Shown here in pieces: positions 42,516 through 53,236 of a stretch of 64,000 nucleotides of DNA. The DNA lies in the NCBI GenBank assembly GCA_040755535.1, contig JBFMAV010000001.1, forward strand, positions 1 to 64,000. The letters run 5' to 3'. This stretch comes from Aquabacter sp040755535 (GTDB lineage: Bacteria; Pseudomonadota; Alphaproteobacteria; Rhizobiales; Xanthobacteraceae). The translations under genes were made by a program, and so were the position numbers. The notes beneath the pieces are model-generated. The model had not been told where the DNA came from and searched no databases. It worked only from the letters and a program-made list of their open reading frames with translations. The first letter of the stretch is position 1; every line of letters begins with the position of its first letter.

Positions 42516-43661
42516 GTGGATACGACCTCGACCCTCCCGCTGGCGCAGCCCGGCCGCGCGGCGCGCTGGTTTTCTCCCCTCAACCGCCGCCGGCTGCGCA
42601 ATTTCCGCGGCAACCGTCGCGGCTGGTGGTCGTTCGTCATTTTCATGATCTTGTTCGTGCTGAGCCTGTTCGCCGAATTTCTCGCGAACGACCGGCCGAT
42701 CCTGGTCGCGTATGACGGCGGCTATTACCTGCCGGTCTTCAAGGACTATCCCGAGACCACATTCGGCGGCGATTTCGAGACCACGGCGGACTATCGCGAT
42801 CCCTATCTGCAAAAGCTCATCGCCGAAAAGGGCGGCTGGATGATCTGGCCCCCCGTTCGCTTTTCCTATTCCACCCACAATCTCGACTTGCCAACCCCAG
42901 CGCCCTCGCCGCCCACCTGGATGCTCAGCGAGGCGCAATGCCAGAGCGTCGCGGAAAAGAAGGGGGTCTCCGGCTGTTCGGCGCTGGAATACAACTGGCT
43001 CGGGACCGACGACCAGGGCCGGGACGTGCTGGCGCGGTTGATCTACGGGTTCCGCATCTCGGTCCTGTTCGGGCTCGCGCTCACAGTGGTCTCCTCCATC
43101 GTCGGTGTCGCCGCTGGCGCGGTCCAGGGCTATTTCGGCGGCTGGGTGGACCTTCTGTTCCAGCGTTTCATCGAGATCTGGACCTCCATTCCCTCGCTCT
43201 ATCTGCTGCTCATCATTTCCTCGGTGCTGGTGCCGGGATTTTGGGTCCTGCTCGGCATCCTGCTCCTGTTCTCCTGGGTCTCGCTGGTCGGCCTCGTGCG
43301 GGCAGAATTCCTGAGGGCGCGCAATTTCGAATATGTGCAGGCGGCGCGGGCGCTGGGGGTCGGCAATGTCACCATCATGCTGCGGCATCTGCTGCCCAAT
43401 GCCATGGTGGCGACCCTCACCTTCCTGCCTTTCATCCTGTCCTCCTCGGTGATGACCCTCACCGCCCTGGACTTCCTCGGCTTCGGCCTGCCGCCGGGCT
43501 CGCCCTCCCTGGGCGAGCTGCTGGCGCAGGGCAAGGCCAACGTGCAGGCGCCCTGGCTGGGCCTCACGGGCTTCTTCACCGTCGCGCTCATGTTGAGCCT
43601 CCTCATCTTTGTCGGCGAGGCGATCCGCGATGCCTTCGACCCCCGCAAGACGTTCGCGTGA
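42516..43661 (+). CDS. yejE: Peptide ABC transporter permease YejE
   Basis: 381 residues from a GTG at 42516, with GGGAGG about ten bases upstream. The N-terminal cytoplasmic part (LNRRRLRNFRGNRRGWWSFVIFMILFVLSLFAEFLANDRPILVAYDGGYYLPVFKDYPETTFGGDFETTADYRDPYL) is diagnostic of YejE. The permease domain has the loop EFLRARNFEYVQAARALGVGNVTIMLRHLLPNAM that contacts the ATPase. It starts 3 bases after the yejB stop. Confidence 0.93.
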   Translation: MDTTSTLPLAQPGRAARWFSPLNRRRLRNFRGNRRGWWSFVIFMILFVLSLFAEFLANDRPILVAYDGGYYLPVFKDYPETTFGGDFETTADYRDPYLQKLIAEKGGWMIWPPVRFSYSTHNLDLPTPAPSPPTWMLSEAQCQSVAEKKGVSGCSALEYNWLGTDDQGRDVLARLIYGFRISVLFGLALTVVSSIVGVAAGAVQGYFGGWVDLLFQRFIEIWTSIPSLYLLLIISSVLVPGFWVLLGILLLFSWVSLVGLVRAEFLRARNFEYVQAARALGVGNVTIMLRHLLPNAMVATLTFLPFILSSSVMTLTALDFLGFGLPPGSPSLGELLAQGKANVQAPWLGLTGFFTVALMLSLLIFVGEAIRDAFDPRKTFA

Positions 43662-43669
43662 GGGCCCGC

Positions 43670-45300
<1,631 letters not shown>

Positions 45301-45304
<4 letters not shown>

Positions 45305-45912
45305 CCTTCGATGCTGATGTGGGTGACGTCCCCGCCATAGTGGCCCTTGGTCCGCCGCTGGTGCGGGCCAGCGGCTTTGTCGGCTACGAAACCTATCAGA
45401 TTACCCTGACCCAGGCTGGTTTCACATTTCCGCGGATGACTCGCGACCTGGTGCGGATCGGCGAGGTGGTTGGCGTCCTGTGTGTCGATCGCGCCCGCGG
45501 CTGCCTCGTCCTGATCCGCCAGTTCCGCCTCTCGGCCCATCTTGTGACGGGGCGCGGCGACATGATCGAGCTGCCGGCCGGGCGCGTTGAGGCGGGCGAG
45601 GAGCCGGAGGCGGCGGCGCGCCGGGAATGCCTGGAGGAGACCTGCCTGTCGCCGCTGCGCATGCAATTGATGTTCGAGGTGATGCCCGCTCCGGGCGTCC
45701 TGGACGAAAATGCGACGCTTTATTTTGCGGAGGTGGATTCGCGTGATCTGCCCGCGCGCGCCGGCCTCGACACTGAGACCGAGGTGACCCATCCCTTCGC
45801 TGTGCCGATCGATGCCGCCTTGCGCCTCCTTGAGGGGGACCGCTGCATGAACGGCTATCTCATCACCGCCCTGCAATGGCTGGCTCTCAATCGGGCGCGC
45901 TTGGGCCTCTGA
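45301..45912 (+). CDS. Nudix hydrolase
   Basis: 203 residues. The Nudix box GRVEAGEEPEAAARRECLEETCL (GX5EX7REUXEE pattern) is intact. Upstream VVGVLCVDRARGCLVLIRQFRLSAHLVTGRGDMIELPAGRVEAGEEP and later LMFEVMPAPGVLDENATLYFAEV match ADP-ribose pyrophosphatase-like members. It hydrolyses a nucleoside diphosphate linked to another moiety, with Mg2+. The ATG overlaps the yejF stop, so it is translated with the transporter; a role in handling an imported nucleotide-peptide is possible but unproven. Confidence 0.85.
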
Positions 45913-45987
45913 TTTTCCGGCGTGGCCATGTGCCCCGTTCCAGCCCGATCCGATGAGGTTGACTGAACCTGATCGGTAAAACGTTCT

Positions 45988-46788
45988 CTAGCTCTCCAGA
46001 GGCGCGGGCCGGAAAGCGTCGAGATCGAAGCGGGCCACGTCTTCCAGCAGGGCGAGGAATGCGGAAACGCCATGGGCGATGGCCGCTTCTCCCTTTTCGG
46101 CGCTCGCCGCGCGCGCATTGCCCATGGCACCCGAGGGATGGAGATCCTCGCTCATCCAGCCGAACCCCACCGGATGGTTGGCCCGCAGCTCTGCGAACCG
46201 GTCCTCCATGTCGCGGCTGAAGGGCACGAAGTCGCGGGCGAGGTCCATGCGCACGAGATCCGGGCGGAACGCCAGCATGAGCGATGTTTCGATGTCGCCT
46301 CCATGAATGCCATGCGCGCGTTCTTGCGCGCTGAACAGGCCGTCCGGGTAGCCGAAGCGGTGCATGGAGGCGGTCACGGCCAGCATGGCGTGGCGCGCGC
46401 GCAGGCGGCGCGCCAGCAAATCGATGACCGGGACGTTTCCGCCATGGGTATTGAAAAGGATCAGCCGCCGCACGCCGGCGGCCTGGACCTGGCCACATAA
46501 GTCTCCCCAGACGGCAAGGGCGGTCTCCGGCGAGAGACTGAGGGTCCCGGGAAAGGACAGATGCTCGGCGGACGCCCCCACGGCCTGGACCGGAAGAAAC
46601 AGGACGGGGCGCGCGGGCAGGCGCGGCGCGATGCGTTCGATATAGCCCTGCGCGATGGCGAGGTCCGTACCAAGCGGAAGGTGCGGGCCGTGCTGCTCGA
46701 TGGCGGCGACCGGCAAAATGGCAATGGCGTCCGCGCCCCGCAGCGCCGCCAGCTCGGAAGAGGTGAGGTCCGCCCAGAACCGTATCAT
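45988..46788 (-). CDS. Creatininase-family amidohydrolase
   Basis: 266 residues from ATG 46788. The family metal ligands are present: E31, H33 and D42 in AAIEQHGPHLPLGTDLAIA, plus LILFNTHGGNV and the HGIHGGDIETSLML segment. Members include creatinine amidohydrolase and the formamidase of riboflavin/F420 and MftE-type pathways, so the substrate is uncertain. It is cytosolic and divergent from a MarR gene that may regulate it, with a 166-base gap. Confidence 0.88.
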   Translation of the reverse strand: MIRFWADLTSSELAALRGADAIAILPVAAIEQHGPHLPLGTDLAIAQGYIERIAPRLPARPVLFLPVQAVGASAEHLSFPGTLSLSPETALAVWGDLCGQVQAAGVRRLILFNTHGGNVPVIDLLARRLRARHAMLAVTASMHRFGYPDGLFSAQERAHGIHGGDIETSLMLAFRPDLVRMDLARDFVPFSRDMEDRFAELRANHPVGFGWMSEDLHPSGAMGNARAASAEKGEAAIAHGVSAFLALLEDVARFDLDAFRPAPLES

Positions 46789-46954
46789 GTCCCATCCCCT
46801 TGGCCCCCGCTGCGTCATGGGCGGGAAATGTTAAGATCGTGTCCTACCTTCGCAAAATTGTAAGCCGGCGCGTGGATAAGTACGCTGCATCGCGAAAGGT
46901 CGCGGTTGCGCATGGCGGGTTCAGGGCCTTCGCCCGACCGCCGAGGGGGGTGGG

Positions 46955-47446
46955 ATGAAGGACCCGATTGCTAAGACCATCGGCTATCGCCTCACGCATA
47001 CGGCGCGTCTCCAAAAGGCCCTGTCGGCCCGCCTTCTGGCGGAACTCGGCCTCTTCCCCGGTCAGGAGGCGGTGCTCAAAATGCTTGTCGAGCAGGACGG
47101 GCGCACCATGGGCGACCTCGCCGGCGCGCTCCGGGTGCGACCCCCGACTGCGTCCAAGACCATCGCCCGCCTCACCGCCCAAGGCCTCGTGGAGCGCCGC
47201 GCCACGGATGGAGATGGACGGCTGGTGCGGGTATATCTCACCGACAGCGGGCGCGAGCGCGGCGGCTCCATCGATCGGATCTGGGAGACGCTCGAAGCCG
47301 AGATGGTCACCGGCCTCGACAACAAGGAGCGCAAGCGGCTGCGCAAGCTGCTGCGCAAGGTGGAGAAGAATCTCGCCCAGCGCCTTGGCGCCGACGGCGG
47401 CGTGGACGACGACGCCGAAGCGGGCGAGGATGACGACGAGACCTGA
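46955..47446 (+). CDS. MarR-family transcriptional regulator
   Basis: 163 residues from ATG 46955, with GAGGGGGG upstream. The winged helix is clear: LLAELGLFPGQEAVLKMLVEQDGRTMGDLAGALRVRPPTASKTIARLTAQGLVERRATDGDGRLVRVYLTDSG, with the DGR wing typical of MarR. An acidic C-terminal tail (DDDAEAGEDDDET) is unusual and probably disordered. It most likely autoregulates and may control the divergent creatininase-family gene. A hairpin follows the stop. Confidence 0.9.
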   Translation: MKDPIAKTIGYRLTHTARLQKALSARLLAELGLFPGQEAVLKMLVEQDGRTMGDLAGALRVRPPTASKTIARLTAQGLVERRATDGDGRLVRVYLTDSGRERGGSIDRIWETLEAEMVTGLDNKERKRLRKLLRKVEKNLAQRLGADGGVDDDAEAGEDDDET

Positions 47447-47475
47447 GCAGACGCCCGCGTTCCTGTCCCATTCCG

Positions 47476-47513
47476 AGAGCGCATGCGGCCATCCGCCCCG
47501 CATGCGCTCTTTG
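47476..47513 (+). terminator. Hairpin terminator after the marR gene
   Basis: AGAGCGCATGCGG (47476-47488) pairs perfectly over 13 bases with 47498-47510 across a 9-base loop. It is followed by only a short T-run (TTG), 30 bases after the stop codon. Confidence 0.6.
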
Positions 47514-47605
47514 CGCGTTCCCAAGTGCACGCGGGCGCGCTATCCCTTCATCTAAACGATTAAGGCCCCTGTTTTGTGGGCCATGCAGGGAGAGCAGGGA
47601 ACGCC

Positions 47606-48358
47606 ATGTCCAACGCCATTGATCTGAACGGTCGCAACGCCATCGTCACCGGGGGTGCGCAGGGAATCGGCCGCGCCATTGTCGAGCGTTTCCTGGCCTC
47701 CGGGGCACGGGTCGCCATCTGGGACCGCGATCTCGATCTTGCGCGGCGCACGGCGGCGGAACTCGATGCGGACAAGGTCATCGCGGTGGAAGTGGATGTG
47801 ACGAGCCTCCAGGCGGTGGAGATGGCCACGACTCTCACCCAGGCCGCGTTCGGGCGCATCGACATTCTGGTGAACAATGCCGGCATTTCCGGTCCGAACA
47901 CCAAGCTGTGGGAGTATCCGCCGGACTCGTGGGCACAGGTGCTGGCGATCAACCTCACCGGGCCGTTCAATTGCTGCCGCGCGGTCGTGCCCCACATGGT
48001 CGCCCAGAATTACGGGCGCATCGTCAATGTGGCGTCCATTGCCGGCAAAGAGGGCAATCCCAACGCCTCGGCCTATTCCGCCTCCAAGGCCGGCGTGATC
48101 GCGCTCACCAAGTCGCTCGGCAAGGAATTGGCGACCTACGACATCGCGGTCAATTGCGTGACGCCGGCCGTGGCGAAGACGGCCATCTTTGACCAGATGA
48201 CGCAGGAGCATATCGACTACATGCTGGCGAAAATTCCGCGCGCGCGCTTCGTGAAGGTGGAGGAAGTGGCTGCGACGGTGGCGTTCGCGGCGTCCGCCGA
48301 TTGCTCCTTCACGACCGGCGCGGTGTTCGATATTTCGGGCGGGCGCGCCACCTACTGA
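47606..48358 (+). CDS. Short-chain dehydrogenase/reductase
   Basis: 250 residues from ATG 47606. The classical SDR motifs are all present: TGGAQGIG for NAD(P) binding, NNAGIS, and the catalytic S144-Y157-K161 (VASIAGKEGNPNASAYSASKAG). The C-terminus (KIPRARFVKVEEVAATVAFAASADCSFTTGAVFDISGGRATY) matches sugar or 3-oxoacyl-type dehydrogenases. The substrate cannot be assigned. The next gene, an EamA transporter, starts 20 bases after its stop, so they may form an operon. Confidence 0.88.
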   Translation: MSNAIDLNGRNAIVTGGAQGIGRAIVERFLASGARVAIWDRDLDLARRTAAELDADKVIAVEVDVTSLQAVEMATTLTQAAFGRIDILVNNAGISGPNTKLWEYPPDSWAQVLAINLTGPFNCCRAVVPHMVAQNYGRIVNVASIAGKEGNPNASAYSASKAGVIALTKSLGKELATYDIAVNCVTPAVAKTAIFDQMTQEHIDYMLAKIPRARFVKVEEVAATVAFAASADCSFTTGAVFDISGGRATY

Positions 48359-48378
48359 GGGCGGCGCATCGAGGTCCC

Positions 48379-49338
48379 ATGTGCCCCTCTCCCGAGCCCG
48401 GCGGGGCGCAGCCTGCGCCCGCGTCCCACCCGTCCCGGCCGCCGCCCCCGCCGGGCGGGGCGACTCTGGTCGGCATCGGGCTCATGTGTCTCGCCGTCAT
48501 GTCCTTCTCGGTCACCGACGCGACGGCGAAATGGCTCGGTGGGCATGTCAGTGTCTTCATCGTGGTGTGGGCCCGCTATGTGGTCCACTTCCTTCTGTCG
48601 CTCGTGGTCTTCAATCCCTGGACCGTTCCGGGACTGCTGCGCACCCGCAGGCCCGGGCTCCAGATCCTGCGCTCGGCGCTTCTGTTCGCGACCACGGGGC
48701 TCAACTTCCTGGCGCTCCAGTTCCTGCAACTGGACCAGACTGTCTCCATCATGTTCTCGGCGCCCTTCTTCGTGGCGCTGTTCGCGGGGCCGCTCCTGGG
48801 GGAATGGATCGGCGCGCGCAAATGGGGCGCCATCATCGTCGGGTTCGCCGGCATCCTTTTGGTGGCGCAGCCCGGCACCGGCATCCATCCCGCCGCGCTC
48901 CTCTCCCTGGCGGCGGCGGTGACCTATGCGCTCTATGCCATCACGACGCGCATGCTCGTGCCTTTTGATCCGACCCCCACCACATTGTTCTATTCCGCCC
49001 TGGTCGGTTCCATCGTCGCGTCGCTGCCGCTGCCCTTTGTCTGGGTGACGCCCACCGAGCCCATGGTCTATGCGGCCATGCTGGCGCTGGGCGCGGTGGC
49101 AGGCGGCGGGCACTTCCTGCTCATCCTCGCCCATGCCCGGGCGCCGGCGGCGACGCTCGCGCCCTTCATCTATATTCAGATCCTCGCCATGGTCGCTCTG
49201 GGTTGGGCACTGTTCGGCGATGTGCCGAGCCTCTGGACGCTGGCGGGCGCGGCGATCGTGGTGGCATCGGGCATTTATCTTTTGCTGCAGGAGCGAAAAG
49301 CCTTGCGCGGTGCCCTGCCGCCCGAACCGCCGACCTGA
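48379..49338 (+). CDS. DMT-superfamily transporter with EamA domains
   Basis: 319 residues from ATG 48379; an in-frame ATG at the first membrane segment is an alternative, since the first 30 residues are a Pro-rich cytosolic tail. Ten hydrophobic segments in two repeats (GIGLMCLAVMSFSVTDATAKWLGGHVSVFIVVWARYVVHFLLSLVV; LAPFIYIQILAMVALGWALFGDVPSLWTLAGAAIVVASGIYLLL). It has an RhaT/EamA-like architecture, third of three EamA transporters in the window. The substrate is unknown. Confidence 0.85.
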   Translation: MCPSPEPGGAQPAPASHPSRPPPPPGGATLVGIGLMCLAVMSFSVTDATAKWLGGHVSVFIVVWARYVVHFLLSLVVFNPWTVPGLLRTRRPGLQILRSALLFATTGLNFLALQFLQLDQTVSIMFSAPFFVALFAGPLLGEWIGARKWGAIIVGFAGILLVAQPGTGIHPAALLSLAAAVTYALYAITTRMLVPFDPTPTTLFYSALVGSIVASLPLPFVWVTPTEPMVYAAMLALGAVAGGGHFLLILAHARAPAATLAPFIYIQILAMVALGWALFGDVPSLWTLAGAAIVVASGIYLLLQERKALRGALPPEPPT

Positions 49339-49430
49339 GGGATGGCGCGGTAATCCTTTAGATCTCCTCGCTTTCGTCAAAATGGGCGCTATGGTGCAAG
49401 GCGAAATCCACTCGCACCGAACGCTGCCCC

Positions 49431-50300
49431 ATGTCTCCCGCTCGTCTGCTCGTCGTCGAAGGAAATACCGCCGAAGCCCGTGCCCGCCAGGTCCGATTTG
49501 GCGGGGAAGCCGCCAGCGAGGGCTATGCGCGGCTGCTGCGGGAATTGTTTCCCCACGCTGTCGTGGACATTTGCTATCCGGCCGATGCGGGAGCGAACCT
49601 GCCCGATTCGGGCGGGCTTGAGGGCTATGACGGCATTGCCATCACAGGCTCCTCCCTCAACATCTATAATCGCGGTCCGGAGATCGAGCAGCAGATCGAC
49701 CTGCTGCGCACTGCGTTCGCCACCGGGACGCCGGTGTTCGGCAGTTGCTGGGGTCTCCAGCTCCTCACCGTCGCGGCGGGCGGCGTGGTGCGCAAGAATC
49801 CGCGCGGGCGCGAAGTCGGATTCGGCCGGCGCATCCGCCTGACCGAGCACGGCACGGGCCATCCCATGTTCGAGGGAAAGCCGGCCGTCTTCGAAGCCAT
49901 GACGGTGCATCTGGACGAGGTGGAGACACTGCCGGAAGGCGCACGGCTGCTGGCCAGCAACGACCATTCTGTCGTGCAGGCCGCGGAAATCCCGGTGGGT
50001 CAGACCGGTGTGGCCTGGGGCGTGCAGTACCACCCGGAATATCCGTTCCGCGAAATGGCGGCCATCTTCCGGCGACTGAGCCCCTCTTTGGTCGCGGAAG
50101 GATTTTTCCGCGACGAGGAGGAGGAGACCTGCTTCATCGGCGATCTCGAAGCCCTGGAGCGCGATCCCCACAATCACGCGCTGGTCTGGCGCAACGGGGT
50201 GGATGGCGCGGTGATTTCCAAGGACCTGCGGACACTGGAAATCCGCAATTGGGTACAGCACCAGGTCATTCCCACCCGCGCGCGGCGCGGACGCGGGTAA
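49431..50300 (+). CDS. Class I glutamine amidotransferase-like protein
   Basis: 289 residues. The catalytic triad is in place: C106 in GTPVFGSCWGLQLL, H201 and E203 in WGVQYHPEYPF. This is the fold of the GMP synthase glutaminase domain and of gamma-glutamyl-polyamine or GatD-like hydrolases. It stands without a synthase partner, so it may act as a hydrolase of gamma-glutamyl compounds. A 60-residue extension past the domain (SLVAEGFFRDEEEETCFIGDLEALERDPHNHALVWRNG) is longer than in GuaA. It is convergent with liuE. Confidence 0.85.
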   Translation: MSPARLLVVEGNTAEARARQVRFGGEAASEGYARLLRELFPHAVVDICYPADAGANLPDSGGLEGYDGIAITGSSLNIYNRGPEIEQQIDLLRTAFATGTPVFGSCWGLQLLTVAAGGVVRKNPRGREVGFGRRIRLTEHGTGHPMFEGKPAVFEAMTVHLDEVETLPEGARLLASNDHSVVQAAEIPVGQTGVAWGVQYHPEYPFREMAAIFRRLSPSLVAEGFFRDEEEETCFIGDLEALERDPHNHALVWRNGVDGAVISKDLRTLEIRNWVQHQVIPTRARRGRG

Positions 50301-50309
50301 CGACCCGCG
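50292..50309. terminator. Hairpin overlapping the amidotransferase stop codon
   Basis: CGCGGGT (50292-50298) pairs with ACCCGCG (50303-50309) across a 4-base loop that contains part of the TAA stop, between two convergent genes. No T-tract. Confidence 0.35.
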
Positions 50310-50330
50310 CGCTCTGACCCCTCTCGGCGT

Positions 50331-51236
50331 TCACACGATCTTCGCCGCCAGCGCCTGCGCAACCTTGGAGGCGGGAGTGCGGTCGAGCGACGTGGTGATG
50401 GCGCGCCCCGCCGCCGCCAGCGCCGCGAGATCGACACCGGTCTCCACGCCGAGACCGTCGAGAAGATAGACAAGATCCTCGGTGGCGAGATTGCCTGAGG
50501 CGCCCTTGGCATAGGGGCATCCGCCAAGCCCCGCGACGGAACTGTCGAAGGTCGAAACGCCAAGGTCCAGGCAGGCCAGCACGTTGGCGAGCGCCTGGCC
50601 ATAGGTGTCGTGGAAATGCAAAGCGGTGCGCGCGACCCCGATCTCGTCCGCCACCGCCGCCGCCATCAGCTTTGCCTTGTCGGGGGTGCCGACCCCGATC
50701 GTGTCGCCGAGCGAAACCTCGTAGCAGCCCATGGCCACGAGGGCGGTGGAGACGCGCACCACGTCCGCGATGGGGACTTCGCCCTGATAGGGGCAGCCCA
50801 GCACGCAGCTCACATAGCCGCGCACGGCGATGCCGGCCTCCTGCGCGGCGTCCACCACCGGCTCGAACCGCTCCAGACTTTCTGCGATGGAGCAATTGAT
50901 GTTCTTCTGGCTGAAGGCCTCGGAGGCGGCGGCGAAGACCGCGATCTCCTCGACGCCGGAGGCCATCGCCGCCTCAAGTCCCTTGAGATTGGGCACAAGC
51001 ACGGGATAGCGCACGCCCTCGCGCCGGGTCAGCGCCGCGAGCACCTCGGCGGTGTCGGCCATTTGCGGCACCCATTTGGGCGAGACGAAGCTGCCGCTCT
51101 CGATGACCGGAAGGCCGGCCGCGCCAAGCGCGTCGATGAGCGCCACCTTGGCCGCGAGCGGCACGCGGCCCGGCTCGTTCTGGAGTCCGTCGCGCGGCCC
51201 GACCTCGACGATGCGCACTTCGGCGGGGCGGCTCAT
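50331..51236 (-). CDS. liuE: Hydroxymethylglutaryl-CoA lyase
   Basis: 301 residues from ATG 51236. VGPRDGLQNEPGRV is the HMG-CoA lyase active-site opening, LHFHDTYGQALAN supplies metal ligands, and GLGGCPYAKGASGNLATEDLVYLL carries the signature Cys loop. It splits HMG-CoA to acetoacetate and acetyl-CoA, the last step of leucine/isovalerate breakdown. The start overlaps the liuD stop by ATGA. It is last of the four-gene liuB-liuC-liuD-liuE run. Confidence 0.93.
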   Translation of the reverse strand: MSRPAEVRIVEVGPRDGLQNEPGRVPLAAKVALIDALGAAGLPVIESGSFVSPKWVPQMADTAEVLAALTRREGVRYPVLVPNLKGLEAAMASGVEEIAVFAAASEAFSQKNINCSIAESLERFEPVVDAAQEAGIAVRGYVSCVLGCPYQGEVPIADVVRVSTALVAMGCYEVSLGDTIGVGTPDKAKLMAAAVADEIGVARTALHFHDTYGQALANVLACLDLGVSTFDSSVAGLGGCPYAKGASGNLATEDLVYLLDGLGVETGVDLAALAAAGRAITTSLDRTPASKVAQALAAKIV

Positions 51237-53236
51237 GCACTTTCCTCCAACACCAGCAATTCCGCGCCCTCGTCCACGAGGTCGCCCACGGCGAAGCGGA
51301 CGGACGCGACGATCCCGTCGCGCGGCGCTGCAACGGTGTGCTCCATTTTCATCGCTTCCACCACAACCAGTGCGTCGCCCTTGCTCACCCTGTCGCCCGC
51401 GCCCACCGCGACGCGGGTGATGGTGCCTGGCATGGGGGCGACAAGGCGGCCGGCGGTTCCGGTGGCCTCGATGGAGGCGAGGCGCGGGTCCACATGGTCG
51501 AGGCTGGTTTCTGTCCCGGCGGCAAACACGGTGAGCCGTTGGCCGGCGCGCACCACGCGCGCCCGCATACGCACGCCGTCGAGCCGGGCCTCCAGGGTTC
51601 CGTCTTCCGCCATGGTGCCTTCGGCCAGCACGCCGCCGTCCGGCAGGTCCAGGCGAAATCCGCCGGGAATATAGTGTGCGCGCACTGCGATGCGATCCGT
51701 GCCCGCGGCAAAAGTGAGGTCCACGAAGGCGGAGCGGTTCAGCCGCCAGCCCGGCGCGAGGCCCCATGGCGAATAGGGGTCAGCGGCATCGGCCGCCGCC
51801 GAGGCGGCGCGGGCCTCGTCCAGCAGAAGGAAGAGCGAGGCAAGCGCGAGATCGCGTGGGCTGAGCGGGGCAGGCCCCGGCAGCAGATCCGCGCGATGAC
51901 GCTCGATGAAGCCTGTGTCCAGCTCGGCCGCACCGAAAGCGGGGTGCGTGACGATGGCCTGGAGAAAGGCGCGGTTGGTGGGAAGGCCCACCACCTCGGT
52001 TCGCGCCAGCGCCGCCGCCATCCGGCCCGCAGCCTCGGCGCGGTCGGCGCCATAGGTGATGATCTTCGCGATCATCGGGTCGTAATGGATGGAGACGGCA
52101 TCGCCCGCGCGCACGCCGGAATCCACCCGCGCGCCTGGGCTGTCCTCGGGAAGCAGGAGATGATCGAGCCGGCCCACCTGGGGCAGGAAGTCCCGCTCCG
52201 GATCCTCCGCATACAGGCGCACCTCGAAGGCGTGGCCTTGAAGCGGAATATCCGCCTGCGCCAGGGGCAGGGGCTCGCCCCGCGCGACGCGGATCTGCCA
52301 TTCCACGAGATCCTGGCCGGTAATGGCTTCGGTGACGGGATGCTCGACCTGGAGGCGGGTGTTCATCTCCATGAAGAAGAAGTCGTCACCCTCGGAAATG
52401 AATTCCACTGTCCCGGCGCCCACATAGCCGACGGCCTTGGCGGCGTCGACGGCGGCCTGCCCCATGCGTGCGCGCCGCTCCGCACTCATGCCGGGCGCGG
52501 GGGCTTCCTCAACCACCTTCTGGTGCCGGCGCTGGATCGAGCAGTCGCGCTCGTGGAGATAGACGCAATTGCCATGGGAGTCGGCAAAGACCTGCACTTC
52601 GATGTGGCGCGGTTTGGTAAGATATTTTTCAACCAGAACCCGGTCGTCTCCAAAGGCGTTCCTGGCTTCCCGCTGCGCGGAGGCAAGAGCGTCTGCGAAT
52701 TCGCCGGGAGCCCGCACCACCTTCATGCCCTTGCCGCCGCCACCGGCGGACGCCTTGATGAGCACGGGATAGCCGATGCGCTCGGCCTCCCGGGCCAGCA
52801 GGGCCGGATCCTGGTCCTCGCCGTGATAGCCGGGCACGAGCGGCACGCCGGCCTTTTCCATCAGCGCCTTCGCGGCGCTCTTGGAGCCCATGGCCCGGAT
52901 CGCAGACGCAGGCGGTCCGACAAAGACGATGCCGGTCTGGGCGCAGGCCTCGGCGAAATCGGCATTCTCAGAGAGGAAGCCGTAGCCGGGATGGATGGCG
53001 TCCGCCCCCGCCTTGCGCGCCGCGTCGAGAATGGCATCGATGCGCAGATAACTTTCGCGCGCCGGCGCGCGGCCGATGGGATAGGCCTCGTCCGCGCTCT
53101 CCACATGAAGGGCGTGGGCATCCGCCTCGGAATAGACGGCCACCGTCTTCACGCCCATGGCCCGCGCCGTGCGCATGACCCGGACCGCGATCTCGCCGCG
53201 ATTGGCGATGAGCAGCGTGCGGATGGGACGGGTCAT
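51233..53236 (-). CDS. liuD: Methylcrotonyl-CoA carboxylase, biotin-containing alpha subunit
   Basis: 667 residues. The biotin carboxylase part (residues 1-450) has LLIANRGEIAVRVMRTARAMG, the ATP-grasp loop ASAGGGGKGMKVV and FMEMNTRLQVEHPVTE. A linker and a biotinyl domain follow, with the lysine in VVVEAMKMEHT at about 630. It carboxylates biotin and passes CO2 to the beta subunit, turning 3-methylcrotonyl-CoA into 3-methylglutaconyl-CoA. The propionyl-CoA carboxylase alpha subunit is similar, but the neighbours point to methylcrotonyl-CoA. It overlaps both neighbours by four bases. Confidence 0.92.
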   Translation of the reverse strand: MTRPIRTLLIANRGEIAVRVMRTARAMGVKTVAVYSEADAHALHVESADEAYPIGRAPARESYLRIDAILDAARKAGADAIHPGYGFLSENADFAEACAQTGIVFVGPPASAIRAMGSKSAAKALMEKAGVPLVPGYHGEDQDPALLAREAERIGYPVLIKASAGGGGKGMKVVRAPGEFADALASAQREARNAFGDDRVLVEKYLTKPRHIEVQVFADSHGNCVYLHERDCSIQRRHQKVVEEAPAPGMSAERRARMGQAAVDAAKAVGYVGAGTVEFISEGDDFFFMEMNTRLQVEHPVTEAITGQDLVEWQIRVARGEPLPLAQADIPLQGHAFEVRLYAEDPERDFLPQVGRLDHLLLPEDSPGARVDSGVRAGDAVSIHYDPMIAKIITYGADRAEAAGRMAAALARTEVVGLPTNRAFLQAIVTHPAFGAAELDTGFIERHRADLLPGPAPLSPRDLALASLFLLLDEARAASAAADAADPYSPWGLAPGWRLNRSAFVDLTFAAGTDRIAVRAHYIPGGFRLDLPDGGVLAEGTMAEDGTLEARLDGVRMRARVVRAGQRLTVFAAGTETSLDHVDPRLASIEATGTAGRLVAPMPGTITRVAVGAGDRVSKGDALVVVEAMKMEHTVAAPRDGIVASVRFAVGDLVDEGAELLVLEESA